Shown piece by piece: positions 7,291 to 14,626 of a stretch of 14,700 bases of DNA (the first letter of the stretch is position 1; each line of letters starts with the position of its first letter). Under the pieces are notes generated by a model. The model made no database searches and had not been told where the DNA came from. It worked only from the letters and a program-made list of their open reading frames with translations. The translations under genes and the position numbers were made by a program. The stretch comes from an uncultured Clostridia bacterium (GTDB taxonomy: Bacteria; Bacillota; Clostridia; Lachnospirales; Lachnospiraceae): NCBI GenBank assembly GCA_947178015.1, contig CAMWWW010000016.1:1-14700 (forward strand). Reading direction: 5' to 3'.

Positions 7291-8667
7291 TTACAGTCCC
7301 TGAACGGCCCATTGATAGGTGTTGACTGCGTCGAGCAGTGCGCTCTCTGCCGTCTTGCAGGCGGTTTCCTCCGATATATAGGACAGCTTCTTCTGTTCGT
7401 ATTCCAATCTGGAGATTAAGCCCAGATTATATTGTTCCTCCACCTGCTTCATCTGACGCTCTGCATTGACAAGCTTCTCCTGCGCCATCGTAAGCTCCGT
7501 CATCTTTGTCTGAATATCCAGATAAGCCGCGTTTACCTCGGTTCTTACATTATCACGCTCTGCATTTAATGAATAGAGATCCGATTTTCTGGACTCATAT
7601 GTGCTGCCGGGACCATTGTTATTATTCATCACATTCTGCTTGTTGCGCACGCCATAATTTCTGCTGAGTGCTTTTTCTATATCTTGATACAAATCAATGG
7701 AAGCAATGTATTCGTAATCTACCTCCGGCAGCTCTCCAAAGGTAATATCCTCGTTAAAGTTTTTGCCTACCAGCTTGCAGAATTCCTGCTTTAATGAGGT
7801 CATCTGATTTTCAAGACTGGTTATGCTGTTCTTAATGCTTGTGACGTTGTAAAGTGCATCTGCCACTTCATTGTCCGTACACATTCCAAGCTCCTTCTGC
7901 ACCAAAGTTCCCTGATATGCAGTTTCCGCTACCGTCAGATTTGCATTAAGCTGATCCATATTATAGAGTAGCTGATAATAGGTCGGATACATGCTCTGTG
8001 CTGCTTTGACCATCGTGGCCTCCGCCTCCGAAAATTGGAGATAATAATTTGTCAAATCGGAGGATGACATACCAGAACCATTTGCCATAGAACCCATCAT
8101 ATCACTCATGGTCGTATTGACTTCCTGAATACTTTGAATATATCCTCTTTGCACCTCCAACGTCGCCATTGTATTCTGCAGCGCCGCTATCTGATTCTGC
8201 GCTGCTATCCGCTCCGCCTCGCTTGTCATGGTATCCATCTGGGCATAGAGCTGACGGATGCTGTTCTGATACCCGCTAATTCCCTTATCTAACTGCTTTA
8301 ATGCATCATCCATGGAATTATCAGCATCCTTATATCCACCTGTCGGACTGGATACAGAGCCGGATTCCTCTGCTCTCTCATACGCATCGCGCAGACTGTT
8401 GTAGGTGTAACGGTTGCTAATCACTGTATTGTTATAATGGCGAACCAAAAAATCAATCTCGCCATATTCTACCAGACTGTCCGCAAGCTGTGCCTCTGAA
8501 TACTCTGCCGTGCTTTTTGTGGTATAGCTCTGTAGTTTTGGTATCGTGTAGGGACCATCTTCATCACTGTCTGCCAACGCAGGAACCATGACATTCACAA
8601 GCAGTATCCCGCTTAACAGACTGACGCCAAGCCGCTTTCCTGTCTGTGTCTTTCTTCTATCTCTCAC
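7291..8667 (-). CDS. TolC-like (outer membrane efflux protein fold) secreted protein
   Basis: A 458-residue protein starting at GTG 8667, with AAGGAGG 6 bases upstream overlapping the end of the preceding gene. Residues 1-32 form a signal peptide: basic N-terminus, hydrophobic core about 12-29, then an ALA-type cleavage site (after A32). Two half-repeats have the OEP pattern: around 245-300 (AETAYQGTLVQKELG..., LENQMTSLKQEFCKLVG) and around 395-452 (VEEQYNLGLISRLEYEQKKL...AVNTYQWAV). Both show long amphipathic helices with the conserved glycine turn (G261, G416). Residues 120-240 are also strongly helical. In diderm bacteria such proteins form export ducts through the outer membrane. No clear beta-barrel segment is seen here, and the other genes suggest a monoderm host, so its location may be the cell surface. 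It lies between a MacB-type permease gene and an AI-2E gene in one operon. Confidence 0.8.
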   Translation of the reverse strand: MRDRRKTQTGKRLGVSLLSGILLVNVMVPALADSDEDGPYTIPKLQSYTTKSTAEYSEAQLADSLVEYGEIDFLVRHYNNTVISNRYTYNSLRDAYERAEESGSVSSPTGGYKDADNSMDDALKQLDKGISGYQNSIRQLYAQMDTMTSEAERIAAQNQIAALQNTMATLEVQRGYIQSIQEVNTTMSDMMGSMANGSGMSSSDLTNYYLQFSEAEATMVKAAQSMYPTYYQLLYNMDQLNANLTVAETAYQGTLVQKELGMCTDNEVADALYNVTSIKNSITSLENQMTSLKQEFCKLVGKNFNEDITFGELPEVDYEYIASIDLYQDIEKALSRNYGVRNKQNVMNNNNGPGSTYESRKSDLYSLNAERDNVRTEVNAAYLDIQTKMTELTMAQEKLVNAERQMKQVEEQYNLGLISRLEYEQKKLSYISEETACKTAESALLDAVNTYQWAVQGL

Positions 8668-8678
8668 CTTTATCCTCC

Positions 8679-9863
8679 TTATACGCTTCTCAATGCATCA
8701 ATTGGATTCAACTCGCTTGCTTTTTTCGCTGGAGTAAATCCAAAGATAATTCCCACTGCCGCCGAAAACCCAACGCCCAGCGCTATCGCTCCCCACGAGA
8801 TCGGAATTGCGATATCCATCACCGCGCCGCAGGCAAACGAAATGGTAAGCCCGACAATCACTCCAAAGATGCCTCCTAATGTGGAAAGCATAATGGCCTC
8901 TGTCAAAAATTGTACCTGTATTAGTCTCGGCTCTGCTCCCAAAGCCTTTCGAAGTCCAATCTCCACCGTGCGCTCTGTCACGGACACCAGCATCATATTC
9001 ATAATGCCGATACCGCCTACCAGCAGGGCAATCGAGGCGATCGCCGTCAGCGCCGTCGTCAACATGGACTGCATGCTCCTCATCATATCCAGCAGGCTGT
9101 CCATCACTATCAGCATATAACTATTATCCTTATGATTAAATAAATTGTCAAGATACTGTTCAATGGTATCTGATATCTGCTTGGTATTCTCAGCCTCCTC
9201 TGACATGTAGACCTCAAGACTATACACACGGTTCTGTCCTGTCAGACTCATCAAATTCTTATACGGGATATAGATATCCGTAGTATTTCCAGACATCAGC
9301 GACATAACCGATTCATCTGCGCCATCAACCACACCCACAATTTTATAAACACTTCCCATTATTGTGAGATTCTGTCCTACGGGATTTTCACCCATAAATG
9401 CTTTATGCATAAAATCTGCACTGATCACACAAACTCTATTTTTATTCTCAACATCAAGGACATTCAGACCTCTTCCCATAGAAAGCAAATCAGAATTTCG
9501 CCTAAAAAAAGTCTCATTCTTTCCATCTACAATAATATCTTCGTAAATGGTTCCATTTCTGCTAATATCAATCTCTGTATTGATGGAGGGCGCTATTCCG
9601 CTCACCCCGTCTATCTGATTGATATCCATCAGCTCCTTATCGGTCAAGCCCTGTTTTAGCGGTGTTCCCTGCACACTGATCACAATGGTATTCGCCCCGA
9701 CACTGTCAAATTGTTCATTTACATTATCAATCACCGCCTGAACCACCGTGATCAGAGCTATAATAGCCGTGACACCGATCACAATACCGAGAATGGTCAG
9801 AAAGGATCGCAGCTTATTCTGTACAATGTTCTCCCATGACATCTTCATACTTTCTCTAAGCAT
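8679..9863 (-). CDS. MacB/FtsX-type ABC transporter permease
   Basis: A 394-residue permease with the MacB layout: one transmembrane helix near the N-terminus (about 20-43), a large extracytoplasmic domain (about 44-265), then three C-terminal membrane segments (about 268-293, 322-345, 355-378). The cytoplasmic segment after the second helix, VTERTVEIGLRKALGA (295-310), is the conserved coupling sequence that contacts the ATPase. It is predicted to be the inner-membrane core of a mechanotransmission-type exporter working with the separate ATPase encoded just upstream. In this operon ATPase and permease are separate genes, as in many Gram-positive MacB-like systems. The ATG at 9863 follows AAGGGG by 9 bases and overlaps the ATPase gene's end by 8 bases. 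ATGs at residues 6 and 8 are alternatives. Confidence 0.9.
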   Translation of the reverse strand: MLRESMKMSWENIVQNKLRSFLTILGIVIGVTAIIALITVVQAVIDNVNEQFDSVGANTIVISVQGTPLKQGLTDKELMDINQIDGVSGIAPSINTEIDISRNGTIYEDIIVDGKNETFFRRNSDLLSMGRGLNVLDVENKNRVCVISADFMHKAFMGENPVGQNLTIMGSVYKIVGVVDGADESVMSLMSGNTTDIYIPYKNLMSLTGQNRVYSLEVYMSEEAENTKQISDTIEQYLDNLFNHKDNSYMLIVMDSLLDMMRSMQSMLTTALTAIASIALLVGGIGIMNMMLVSVTERTVEIGLRKALGAEPRLIQVQFLTEAIMLSTLGGIFGVIVGLTISFACGAVMDIAIPISWGAIALGVGFSAAVGIIFGFTPAKKASELNPIDALRSV

Positions 9864-10548
9864 CCTCCATCACCCCTTCCGACATCACTCCGTCAAGGAT
9901 CTTCACGATTCTGCCCGCATGTTCTGCAATATGCTTATCATGCGTGATCATAATAATGGTCCTTCCCTCCTCATTGAGCTCATGAAACAGCTCCATCACC
10001 TGCGCGCCCGTCTTCTGATCCAGCGCGCCCGTCGGCTCATCGGCAAGCAGAATGGACGGCTGTGTCACAACCGCGCGGGAGATCGCCACCCTCTGCTGCT
10101 GCCCTCCAGAAAGCTGGTTTGGGTAGAAATCCATCTTATTTCCAAGCCCCATGCGCTCCAGCATAGCAGCCGCCCTCTCTCGACGCTCCTTTCTCGACAG
10201 CTTGGCATAGATTAATGGAAGCTCCACATTCTCCAGAATCGTATTTCTTTTCAGAAGCTGGAACGACTGAAAAATAAATCCTATCTCCTTATTTCTGATA
10301 TGTGCCAGCTCAATCTGATCCAGATCCGCTATCTCTTTCCCATTTAAAATATATTTCCCTGAAGTCGGCACATCCAGACAGCCGATAATATTCATCATCG
10401 TTGACTTGCCAGAGCCGGAGGGACCGAGGATCGATACAAACTCTCCCCTTGATACGCTGAAATCAATATGATTGAGCACCACCTGCTCCTCATCACCGAT
10501 GGTGTAACACTTGACGATATCCGTCATCTCCAACAACTTCTCCGGCAT
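9856..10548 (-). CDS. MacB/LolD-type ABC transporter ATP-binding protein
   Basis: A 230-residue ATPase, the usual length for stand-alone MacB/LolD ATPases. It has Walker A GPSGSGKST (42-50), Q-loop Q94 in FQSFQLL, signature LSGGQQQR (146-153), Walker B ILLADEPTG with catalytic E171, and switch H203 in ITHDKH. It would power the permease encoded by the next, overlapping gene. The ATG at 10548 directly abuts the stop of the adaptor gene (TAGATG). Its ribosome binding site GGAGGG lies inside the last codons of that gene, which indicates translational coupling. Confidence 0.93.
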   Translation of the reverse strand: MPEKLLEMTDIVKCYTIGDEEQVVLNHIDFSVSRGEFVSILGPSGSGKSTMMNIIGCLDVPTSGKYILNGKEIADLDQIELAHIRNKEIGFIFQSFQLLKRNTILENVELPLIYAKLSRKERRERAAAMLERMGLGNKMDFYPNQLSGGQQQRVAISRAVVTQPSILLADEPTGALDQKTGAQVMELFHELNEEGRTIIMITHDKHIAEHAGRIVKILDGVMSEGVMEDA

Positions 10549-11790
10549 CTAATTCCCTCCCATCTGCATCTGCATTAGCTGCTCATAGAGAGAATTATCT
10601 ATATAGTACAGCACATCCCCCTCATTCACACCCTCAAGGATCTCTGCCTGAAAACCATCGTTAATGCCGACTGTCACATATTTTATCTGTAAATTACCCT
10701 TCTCATCCTTATATTGCACATATGGCTGATTCTGTTTATCAAACTGGAGTGCATTCATAGAGACCAAAAGTGCATCCTTGGTGCTGTCCTTTAAAGATTT
10801 CACCTCCACTGTCATGCCGCCCAGCACGCTGCTGTCATGCTCAAATTCCACCTCAGCATTAAAATAGGACATGCCAGCCGCCGCGGTCGCCTGAAGATCA
10901 ATGGAACTTACTGTTCCCTCCTTTTCCATCCCCAAGGCATCTATGTAAACGCTAACCTTATTTCCAACCTTCATGGTTGAATAATCATATTCATCCACCT
11001 TCACAACAGCTTTCACGGAATCTGTATCAAGAATATCCATAATCAATGCGCCTGCATTAAGCTTGACATCTGGATCTACATAAATCTTGGACACGATGCC
11101 GTCAACCTCCGCCTTCACTTCCCTGTCACCAATCTGCTTGACAAGACTGTCGTAGGAATTCTGCGCCTGCGTCACCTGTGCCTGAGCAGAGGCAACACTG
11201 ATATTTGAAGTATTCCTCAAAGACTGATACGTGGAATTTGCTGTATTATATTGCTCATTGGCAAGATCATAGGCTGTTTTCGCCTGATTATAGCTCTGTT
11301 CTGACGCAAGCCCTGCCTCAAACAAGGAGCTGGTTTGCTGAAGTGTGCGCTCCGCATCCTCCAAAGAAAGCTTTGCCTGATTTAAGGTTCCCTGTGCCTG
11401 TGAAATCTGCTGGTTCATATTGGCCTGCGTGCTGGAAAGCGACAGCCTCGCCGTCTCGATCGCGCTCTCTGCGCTGGCTACCGCAAGCTTATAATCCTCC
11501 TCATCGATTGTGTAAAGGATATCACCCTTCTTTATCTTGTCGCCTTCCTTCACATGAATCTGCGTCAGCTTCCAAGACTGGGCGCTCACGACATTCTTCA
11601 CCTCTGACAACTGTGTGTTTCCGCTGAAGCTGTAAAAAATATCCATATCACCTCTGGTGACAACTGCCGTGCTGTACAAATTATCGACTGCTTTTTTGCT
11701 CTGATTGATCACCATCACAACCAACAGCACCAGCACTGCAATCACAACCCCTGCAATAATCAGCTTCTTTCTTCTCTTCTTTTTCTTCAT
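10549..11790 (-). CDS. MacA/HlyD-type efflux adaptor (membrane fusion protein)
   Basis: The protein has 413 residues. A lysine-rich N-terminus and one membrane anchor (about 10-28) are followed by a first lipoyl half (about 66-100, VKEGDKIKKGDILYTI), a long helical hairpin (about 101-222), the second lipoyl half (about 225-258, AEVDGIVSKIYVDPDVKLNAG), a beta-barrel domain and a membrane-proximal domain. This order is that of MacA-like adaptors. At the hairpin tip, L156 and S163 keep the spacing of the RLS motif known from adaptors that dock to TolC, but the expected Arg is Gln152. The ATG at 11790 is chosen because AGGAGG lies 5 bases upstream; the longer ORF from 11814 would start before this site. 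First gene of the five-gene efflux operon; a candidate promoter lies at 11877-11905. Confidence 0.9.
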   Translation of the reverse strand: MKKKKRRKKLIIAGVVIAVLVLLVVMVINQSKKAVDNLYSTAVVTRGDMDIFYSFSGNTQLSEVKNVVSAQSWKLTQIHVKEGDKIKKGDILYTIDEEDYKLAVASAESAIETARLSLSSTQANMNQQISQAQGTLNQAKLSLEDAERTLQQTSSLFEAGLASEQSYNQAKTAYDLANEQYNTANSTYQSLRNTSNISVASAQAQVTQAQNSYDSLVKQIGDREVKAEVDGIVSKIYVDPDVKLNAGALIMDILDTDSVKAVVKVDEYDYSTMKVGNKVSVYIDALGMEKEGTVSSIDLQATAAAGMSYFNAEVEFEHDSSVLGGMTVEVKSLKDSTKDALLVSMNALQFDKQNQPYVQYKDEKGNLQIKYVTVGINDGFQAEILEGVNEGDVLYYIDNSLYEQLMQMQMGGN

Positions 11791-11876
11791 ATCTTCCTCC
11801 TGTAAGCCATTCACATTAAGGGTAGATGGAATGTTATATTACTTGCTTAATACAATCATACTATCTGCTCATGTAT

Positions 11877-11905
11877 AGAATATACTTTTTTAAGATATTT
11901 TGCAA
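11877..11905 (-). promoter_or_regulatory. Predicted promoter of the efflux operon
   Basis: On the minus strand TTGCAA (11900-11905) and TATTCT (11877-11882) are separated by exactly 17 bases. They lie about 85 bases upstream of the adaptor start. Both boxes match the sigma-A consensus at four or more positions. Read-through from the upstream hypothetical gene pair is the alternative, since no clear terminator separates them. Confidence 0.45.
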
Positions 11906-11937
11906 GCCAAAAAAGAAAAGTATCATACTATTTATAA

Positions 11938-12693
11938 TTATTTTATAATTGTTGTCACACTCTCGTTATCCGAATATGCCTGTGATGGTTCTGTCTTCTC
12001 CAAATCAAGCGCATTTTTTACTTCTGCAAATGCTCTGTCTGCCTTCTCCCTAAGCTCCTCCAAGGAAAGCCCCTCAACACGTATATCGGTCTGATCGCTC
12101 TCCTCTGCATGTTCCTTGTTATCCTCCCGCCTATATTTCCTCTTCTTTTTCTCTGCTTCCTCTTCCTCTGTAGGAAGGCTTTGATAACGACCTGATACGA
12201 CAAACTCTATATGCTTTTTCTGTACCCCCATCACTTTCTTGAGGATACGCTCCATCAGCTCTTTTTTCTTTCCCTTGGGAATATTGGGATTACTCGCAAC
12301 CTGCTTTGCAGCCGCCATAAACTGCCCCATGGTATTCAGCTTAAGCTCCTCCACATCCTCCTTTGTCTCACAGGATTTCAAACGCTTCTCATACGCCTCT
12401 TTTTCCTGCTGAAGCTCCTGATATTCCTTGTAAGCCTTGGGATCTGTTTTCTTTAAATAATCCATCTCCTCCGGCGTCAAACCCTCTCCCGCCTTGAGTT
12501 TATTATTGATATCCTCCTTCTGGCGACTCTCTCGCATCTTTTCCAGATCTTCCTTATAGAGCGCAATCTGACGGCTCACTGGGTCCATCTCTGCAAGCTC
12601 CCTCTTTCCAAGCTCCTCTTTTTTCAGTTTCCACTTGCTGTCCATATTGGCAAGCGCAACCATATTTTGCACTGTACCAGCAAATATTTTCAT
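11938..12693 (-). CDS. Hypothetical charged, largely helical protein
   Basis: I do not recognise this 251-residue protein. It has no signal peptide or membrane segment and is very rich in Glu and Lys. Residues about 20-115 are predicted by eye to be continuous helix or coiled coil, including LTPEEMDYLKKTDPKAYKEY (72-91). A middle part (about 120-170) is less charged, residues 175-200 form an acid-then-basic low-complexity tract, and a last helix covers about 208-232. The Ser/Thr-rich tail looks disordered. I chose the ATG at 12693 because GGTGAGG lies 6 bases upstream; a GTG at 12705 is the alternative. It follows the other hypothetical gene by 27 bases, so the two are likely one transcript. 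A cytosolic scaffold or regulatory role is possible but not supported by any motif. Confidence 0.8.
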   Translation of the reverse strand: MKIFAGTVQNMVALANMDSKWKLKKEELGKRELAEMDPVSRQIALYKEDLEKMRESRQKEDINNKLKAGEGLTPEEMDYLKKTDPKAYKEYQELQQEKEAYEKRLKSCETKEDVEELKLNTMGQFMAAAKQVASNPNIPKGKKKELMERILKKVMGVQKKHIEFVVSGRYQSLPTEEEEAEKKKRKYRREDNKEHAEESDQTDIRVEGLSLEELREKADRAFAEVKNALDLEKTEPSQAYSDNESVTTIIK

Positions 12694-12720
12694 ACCAATC
12701 CTCACCCCTGATCTTATATA

Positions 12721-13392
12721 TCAATATGCAAAATTACTGATTACATTCCTCTCAAGTGTTTCCAGAGACTGCCTCACATAACCCACAAGAGGATATTCCC
12801 CTCCATACGCCTCCTCCATACGGCTGCACAGATTTACCATATCTTTATACACAGCAACATTTTGATTCTGTACATTGGAATCCTCTTTTTGATTTTTAAT
12901 AATAGCAAACAGCATAGCGTCATAAATTTGTAAAAAAGCAGCTATGATATCATTGCCAAGCGGTTCTACAAACACTCCCTGTCTCATAATAACCGAATAA
13001 AGACGGCTTGAGGATAAAATCCCATTGTTGCCTGCGGTCATCATAGCTAACATTCGATGATAATCCGAACATTTTAAACTAGTGATAAAATTATAATGCT
13101 CAGGATGATACTCACAGATATCTACCGCTTCAATGCACAACTCTGCGCCTACACTCTCAATTCTCAGCTCAATCGTGCTGGTAAAACTGCACAGAAACAC
13201 ATCATAACTATGCCGGTCGCTTCGGAGCATATTTTTGTGCTTCATAATGTAATCGGTAATCATCTGCTCCGCACTGGCAGCTTGATCATCCATTCCCTCA
13301 ATTACAGCATAAAGAGCGTCCACGCCTCTGCCGGCCGTAAACTTATAATTATTATGTTGTATACACTCATAGATAAGGCTCTTGTTAATCAT
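12721..13392 (-). CDS. Hypothetical cytosolic protein, first gene of an unrecognised pair
   Basis: This 223-residue protein is not recognised. It has mixed, soluble composition without signal peptide or clear membrane segments, although about 150-165 (DIIAAFLQIYDAMLFAII) is hydrophobic. Cysteines occur at several scattered positions, not in a metal-binding spacing. The ATG at 13392 is preceded by AAGGAG at 9 bases. It is read from a strong predicted promoter (13507-13535, TTGTAG-17-TATAAT with extended -10 TG) and precedes the charged helical protein gene by 27 bases, so the pair probably functions together. Confidence 0.8.
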   Translation of the reverse strand: MINKSLIYECIQHNNYKFTAGRGVDALYAVIEGMDDQAASAEQMITDYIMKHKNMLRSDRHSYDVFLCSFTSTIELRIESVGAELCIEAVDICEYHPEHYNFITSLKCSDYHRMLAMMTAGNNGILSSSRLYSVIMRQGVFVEPLGNDIIAAFLQIYDAMLFAIIKNQKEDSNVQNQNVAVYKDMVNLCSRMEEAYGGEYPLVGYVRQSLETLERNVISNFAY

Positions 13393-13506
13393 CGCACTTT
13401 ACTCCTTATTTTCCCATTCTTTTTATATTGCAGCCTATTATAGAGAATCTATTATATGATATGTTGTTCCCCTATGACGCTGATCTACGCGCACATGGAT
13501 ATTTTT

Positions 13507-13535
13507 ATTATATCACATTCATTAGTATCCTACAA
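13507..13535 (-). promoter_or_regulatory. Predicted strong promoter of the hypothetical gene pair
   Basis: On the minus strand TTGTAG (13530-13535), a 17-base spacer and a perfect TATAAT (13507-13512) preceded by TGA, giving an extended -10. A leader of about 110 bases would result. A second TATAAT nearer the gene (13451-13456) may add a weak start. Confidence 0.65.
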
Positions 13536-13582
13536 TCTGTCTTTCACACCAAACAGAAAAATTGTACAAAAATACAAGAATA

Positions 13583-13611
13583 TTGACATCTTTCTTAGTG
13601 ATTGTTATACT
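13583..13611 (+). promoter_or_regulatory. Predicted strong promoter of the right-hand methyltransferase gene
   Basis: A perfect TTGACA (13583-13588), 17-base spacer and TATACT (13606-13611), nearly ideal sigma-A boxes. The leader to the ATG at 13710 would be about 90 bases and includes a small hairpin (TCCCA/TGGGA, 13629-13643). Confidence 0.75.
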
Positions 13612-13709
13612 TTTCATTAGAAAAGACATCCCATTTTTTGGGAAATTCCTACATTTAACCAATTTAAGAAATATAAAAACTGTCTAAATAGCCAAGGGGG
13701 AACGGATTA

Positions 13710-14516
13710 ATGATTGATATTGAAAATATGTCTAACAAAACTTTACTGAAGGAACAATACAAAAACACCAATAACCTTAAACTGAGAAAAAGCTTACATG
13801 AAAAATACAGTGTCAATAAGATCGGACTTCAAAGGTGGATGTTTGATCAATACCCCTTTCACCCCAAATGTAAAATCTTAGAATTAGGAAGCGGAAGAGG
13901 CGAATTATGGGATTACTATTTAGAAAACGAGAAACTTCAAGGTTATGAAATGGATATTACATTATCAGATTTTTCAGATGGAATGGTAGAGCACTTACAA
14001 AAAAGTGAGCTGGGCAGTAAAATGTCGATTCAAAAAATAGATATATTAGATATACCATTTGAAGATGACACGTTTGATCTGATTATAGCAAATTCTATGT
14101 TATACCACGTGAGGGATATCGATTTAGCACTCTCTGAGGTAAAGCGGGTTTTGAAAAAAGGTGGGGAATTTTATTGTTCAACCTCTGGAATACATGGCAT
14201 GATACAATACCTTTATCATGCATTAGATGAACTTAACATTTCATATAACAAGGAATCTACTATATCCTTTACATTACAGAACGGAACAGAATTACTCAAA
14301 AAACAGTTTAGCAAAGTAGAGCGGCGTGATTATGAGGATGCATTAGCGATTGATATGGTTGAGGATTACGTAGATTATATTTATTCGATGGCATCTTTAC
14401 AAGGGCTGGATCGAAAAAATTATGATCTTTTTCTAAATTATTTTAATTCCAAAAAAGTTGATGGATATCTGCATATACCAAAAGAATATGGAATGTTTGT
14501 GGCTGGTAAAGAATAA
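13710..14516 (+). CDS. Class I SAM-dependent methyltransferase (Methyltransf_11-like), substrate unknown
   Basis: A 268-residue soluble protein. Motif I is ILELGSGRGE (56-65), the SAM-binding loop; D87 lies in LSDFSDGM, D111 follows in KIDILDIPF, and the post-motif region DLIIANSMLYHV (123-134) and VLKKGGEFYCST (147-158) match the UbiE/Methyltransf_11 pattern of small-molecule methyltransferases. The C-terminal 100 residues are helical and do not identify a substrate. An AAGGGGG site lies about 9 bases before the ATG. The gene is visibly more AT-rich than the efflux operon (A/T-rich codons such as AAA, TTA, GAT, ATA), and it ends near dispersed repeats, which could reflect recent transfer. 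It has its own near-consensus promoter. Confidence 0.85.
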   Translation: MIDIENMSNKTLLKEQYKNTNNLKLRKSLHEKYSVNKIGLQRWMFDQYPFHPKCKILELGSGRGELWDYYLENEKLQGYEMDITLSDFSDGMVEHLQKSELGSKMSIQKIDILDIPFEDDTFDLIIANSMLYHVRDIDLALSEVKRVLKKGGEFYCSTSGIHGMIQYLYHALDELNISYNKESTISFTLQNGTELLKKQFSKVERRDYEDALAIDMVEDYVDYIYSMASLQGLDRKNYDLFLNYFNSKKVDGYLHIPKEYGMFVAGKE

Positions 14517-14544
14517 ATTTCGATTCCTAATCAATTTATACCTG

Positions 14545-14568
14545 TCAAACGTTAAATAACGACTTTGA
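14545..14568. repeat. Short inverted repeat downstream of the methyltransferase
   Basis: TCAAA-CGTTA (14545-14554) pairs with TAACG and TTTGA (14557-14568) with a two-base AC bulge and a two-base centre. No T-run follows, so it is a weak terminator; it could be a protein-binding site. Low confidence. Confidence 0.25.
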
Positions 14569-14582
14569 TCACAGCAAATATG

Positions 14583-14614
14583 TATATTCATTATAAAGAA
14601 AGGTCCGCATAGCC
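14583..14614 (-). repeat. Dispersed repeat, middle copy (direct relative to the right-end copy)
   Basis: The reverse complement begins GGCTATGCGG and matches the right-end copy at about 27 of 32 positions by eye, in the same orientation and 86 bases from it. Inside it, GAAAGGTCCGCATAGCC (14598-14614) recurs with one A/G change as 14684-14700. It forms part of an 18-bp palindrome at 14609-14626. Confidence 0.55.
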
Positions 14615-14626
14615 AATATTGGCTAT
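14609..14626. repeat. Perfect 18-base palindrome
   Basis: ATAGCCAATATTGGCTAT at 14609-14626 is an exact palindrome. It is formed where the middle repeat copy abuts GGCTAT of the next segment, as if two ends of repeats meet head to head around AATATT. Confidence 0.75.

Larger units (their letters stand above)
13393..13709. other. 317-base divergent intergenic region with promoters in both directions
   Basis: No gene is seen. The region drives the hypothetical gene pair to the left and the methyltransferase to the right. The two best -35 boxes (13530-13535 minus, 13583-13588 plus) are 47 bases apart, close enough for shared regulation. A second minus-strand TATAAT (13451-13456) has no good -35. 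A 5-base-stem hairpin (13629-13643) lies in the plus-strand leader. Confidence 0.6.

Noticed and set aside
9748..10215. Plus-strand ORF of 155 codons opposite the MacB-type ATPase and permease genes
   Set aside because: It is antisense to two overlapping genes with clear motifs, and has no upstream ribosome binding site.
11205..11627. Plus-strand ORF of 140 codons opposite the adaptor gene
   Set aside because: It is a shadow of the helical hairpin coding region of the adaptor, without a start site or recognisable domain.
11906..11937. Intrinsic terminator after the charged hypothetical protein gene
   Set aside because: The near-palindrome AGTATGATACT has a one-base centre and so cannot form a normal stem-loop, although a T-rich run follows it on the minus strand.
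13612..13709. Riboswitch in the methyltransferase leader (about 95 bases)
   Set aside because: Only one 5-base-stem hairpin is visible and no known aptamer core was recognised, so it is not called.
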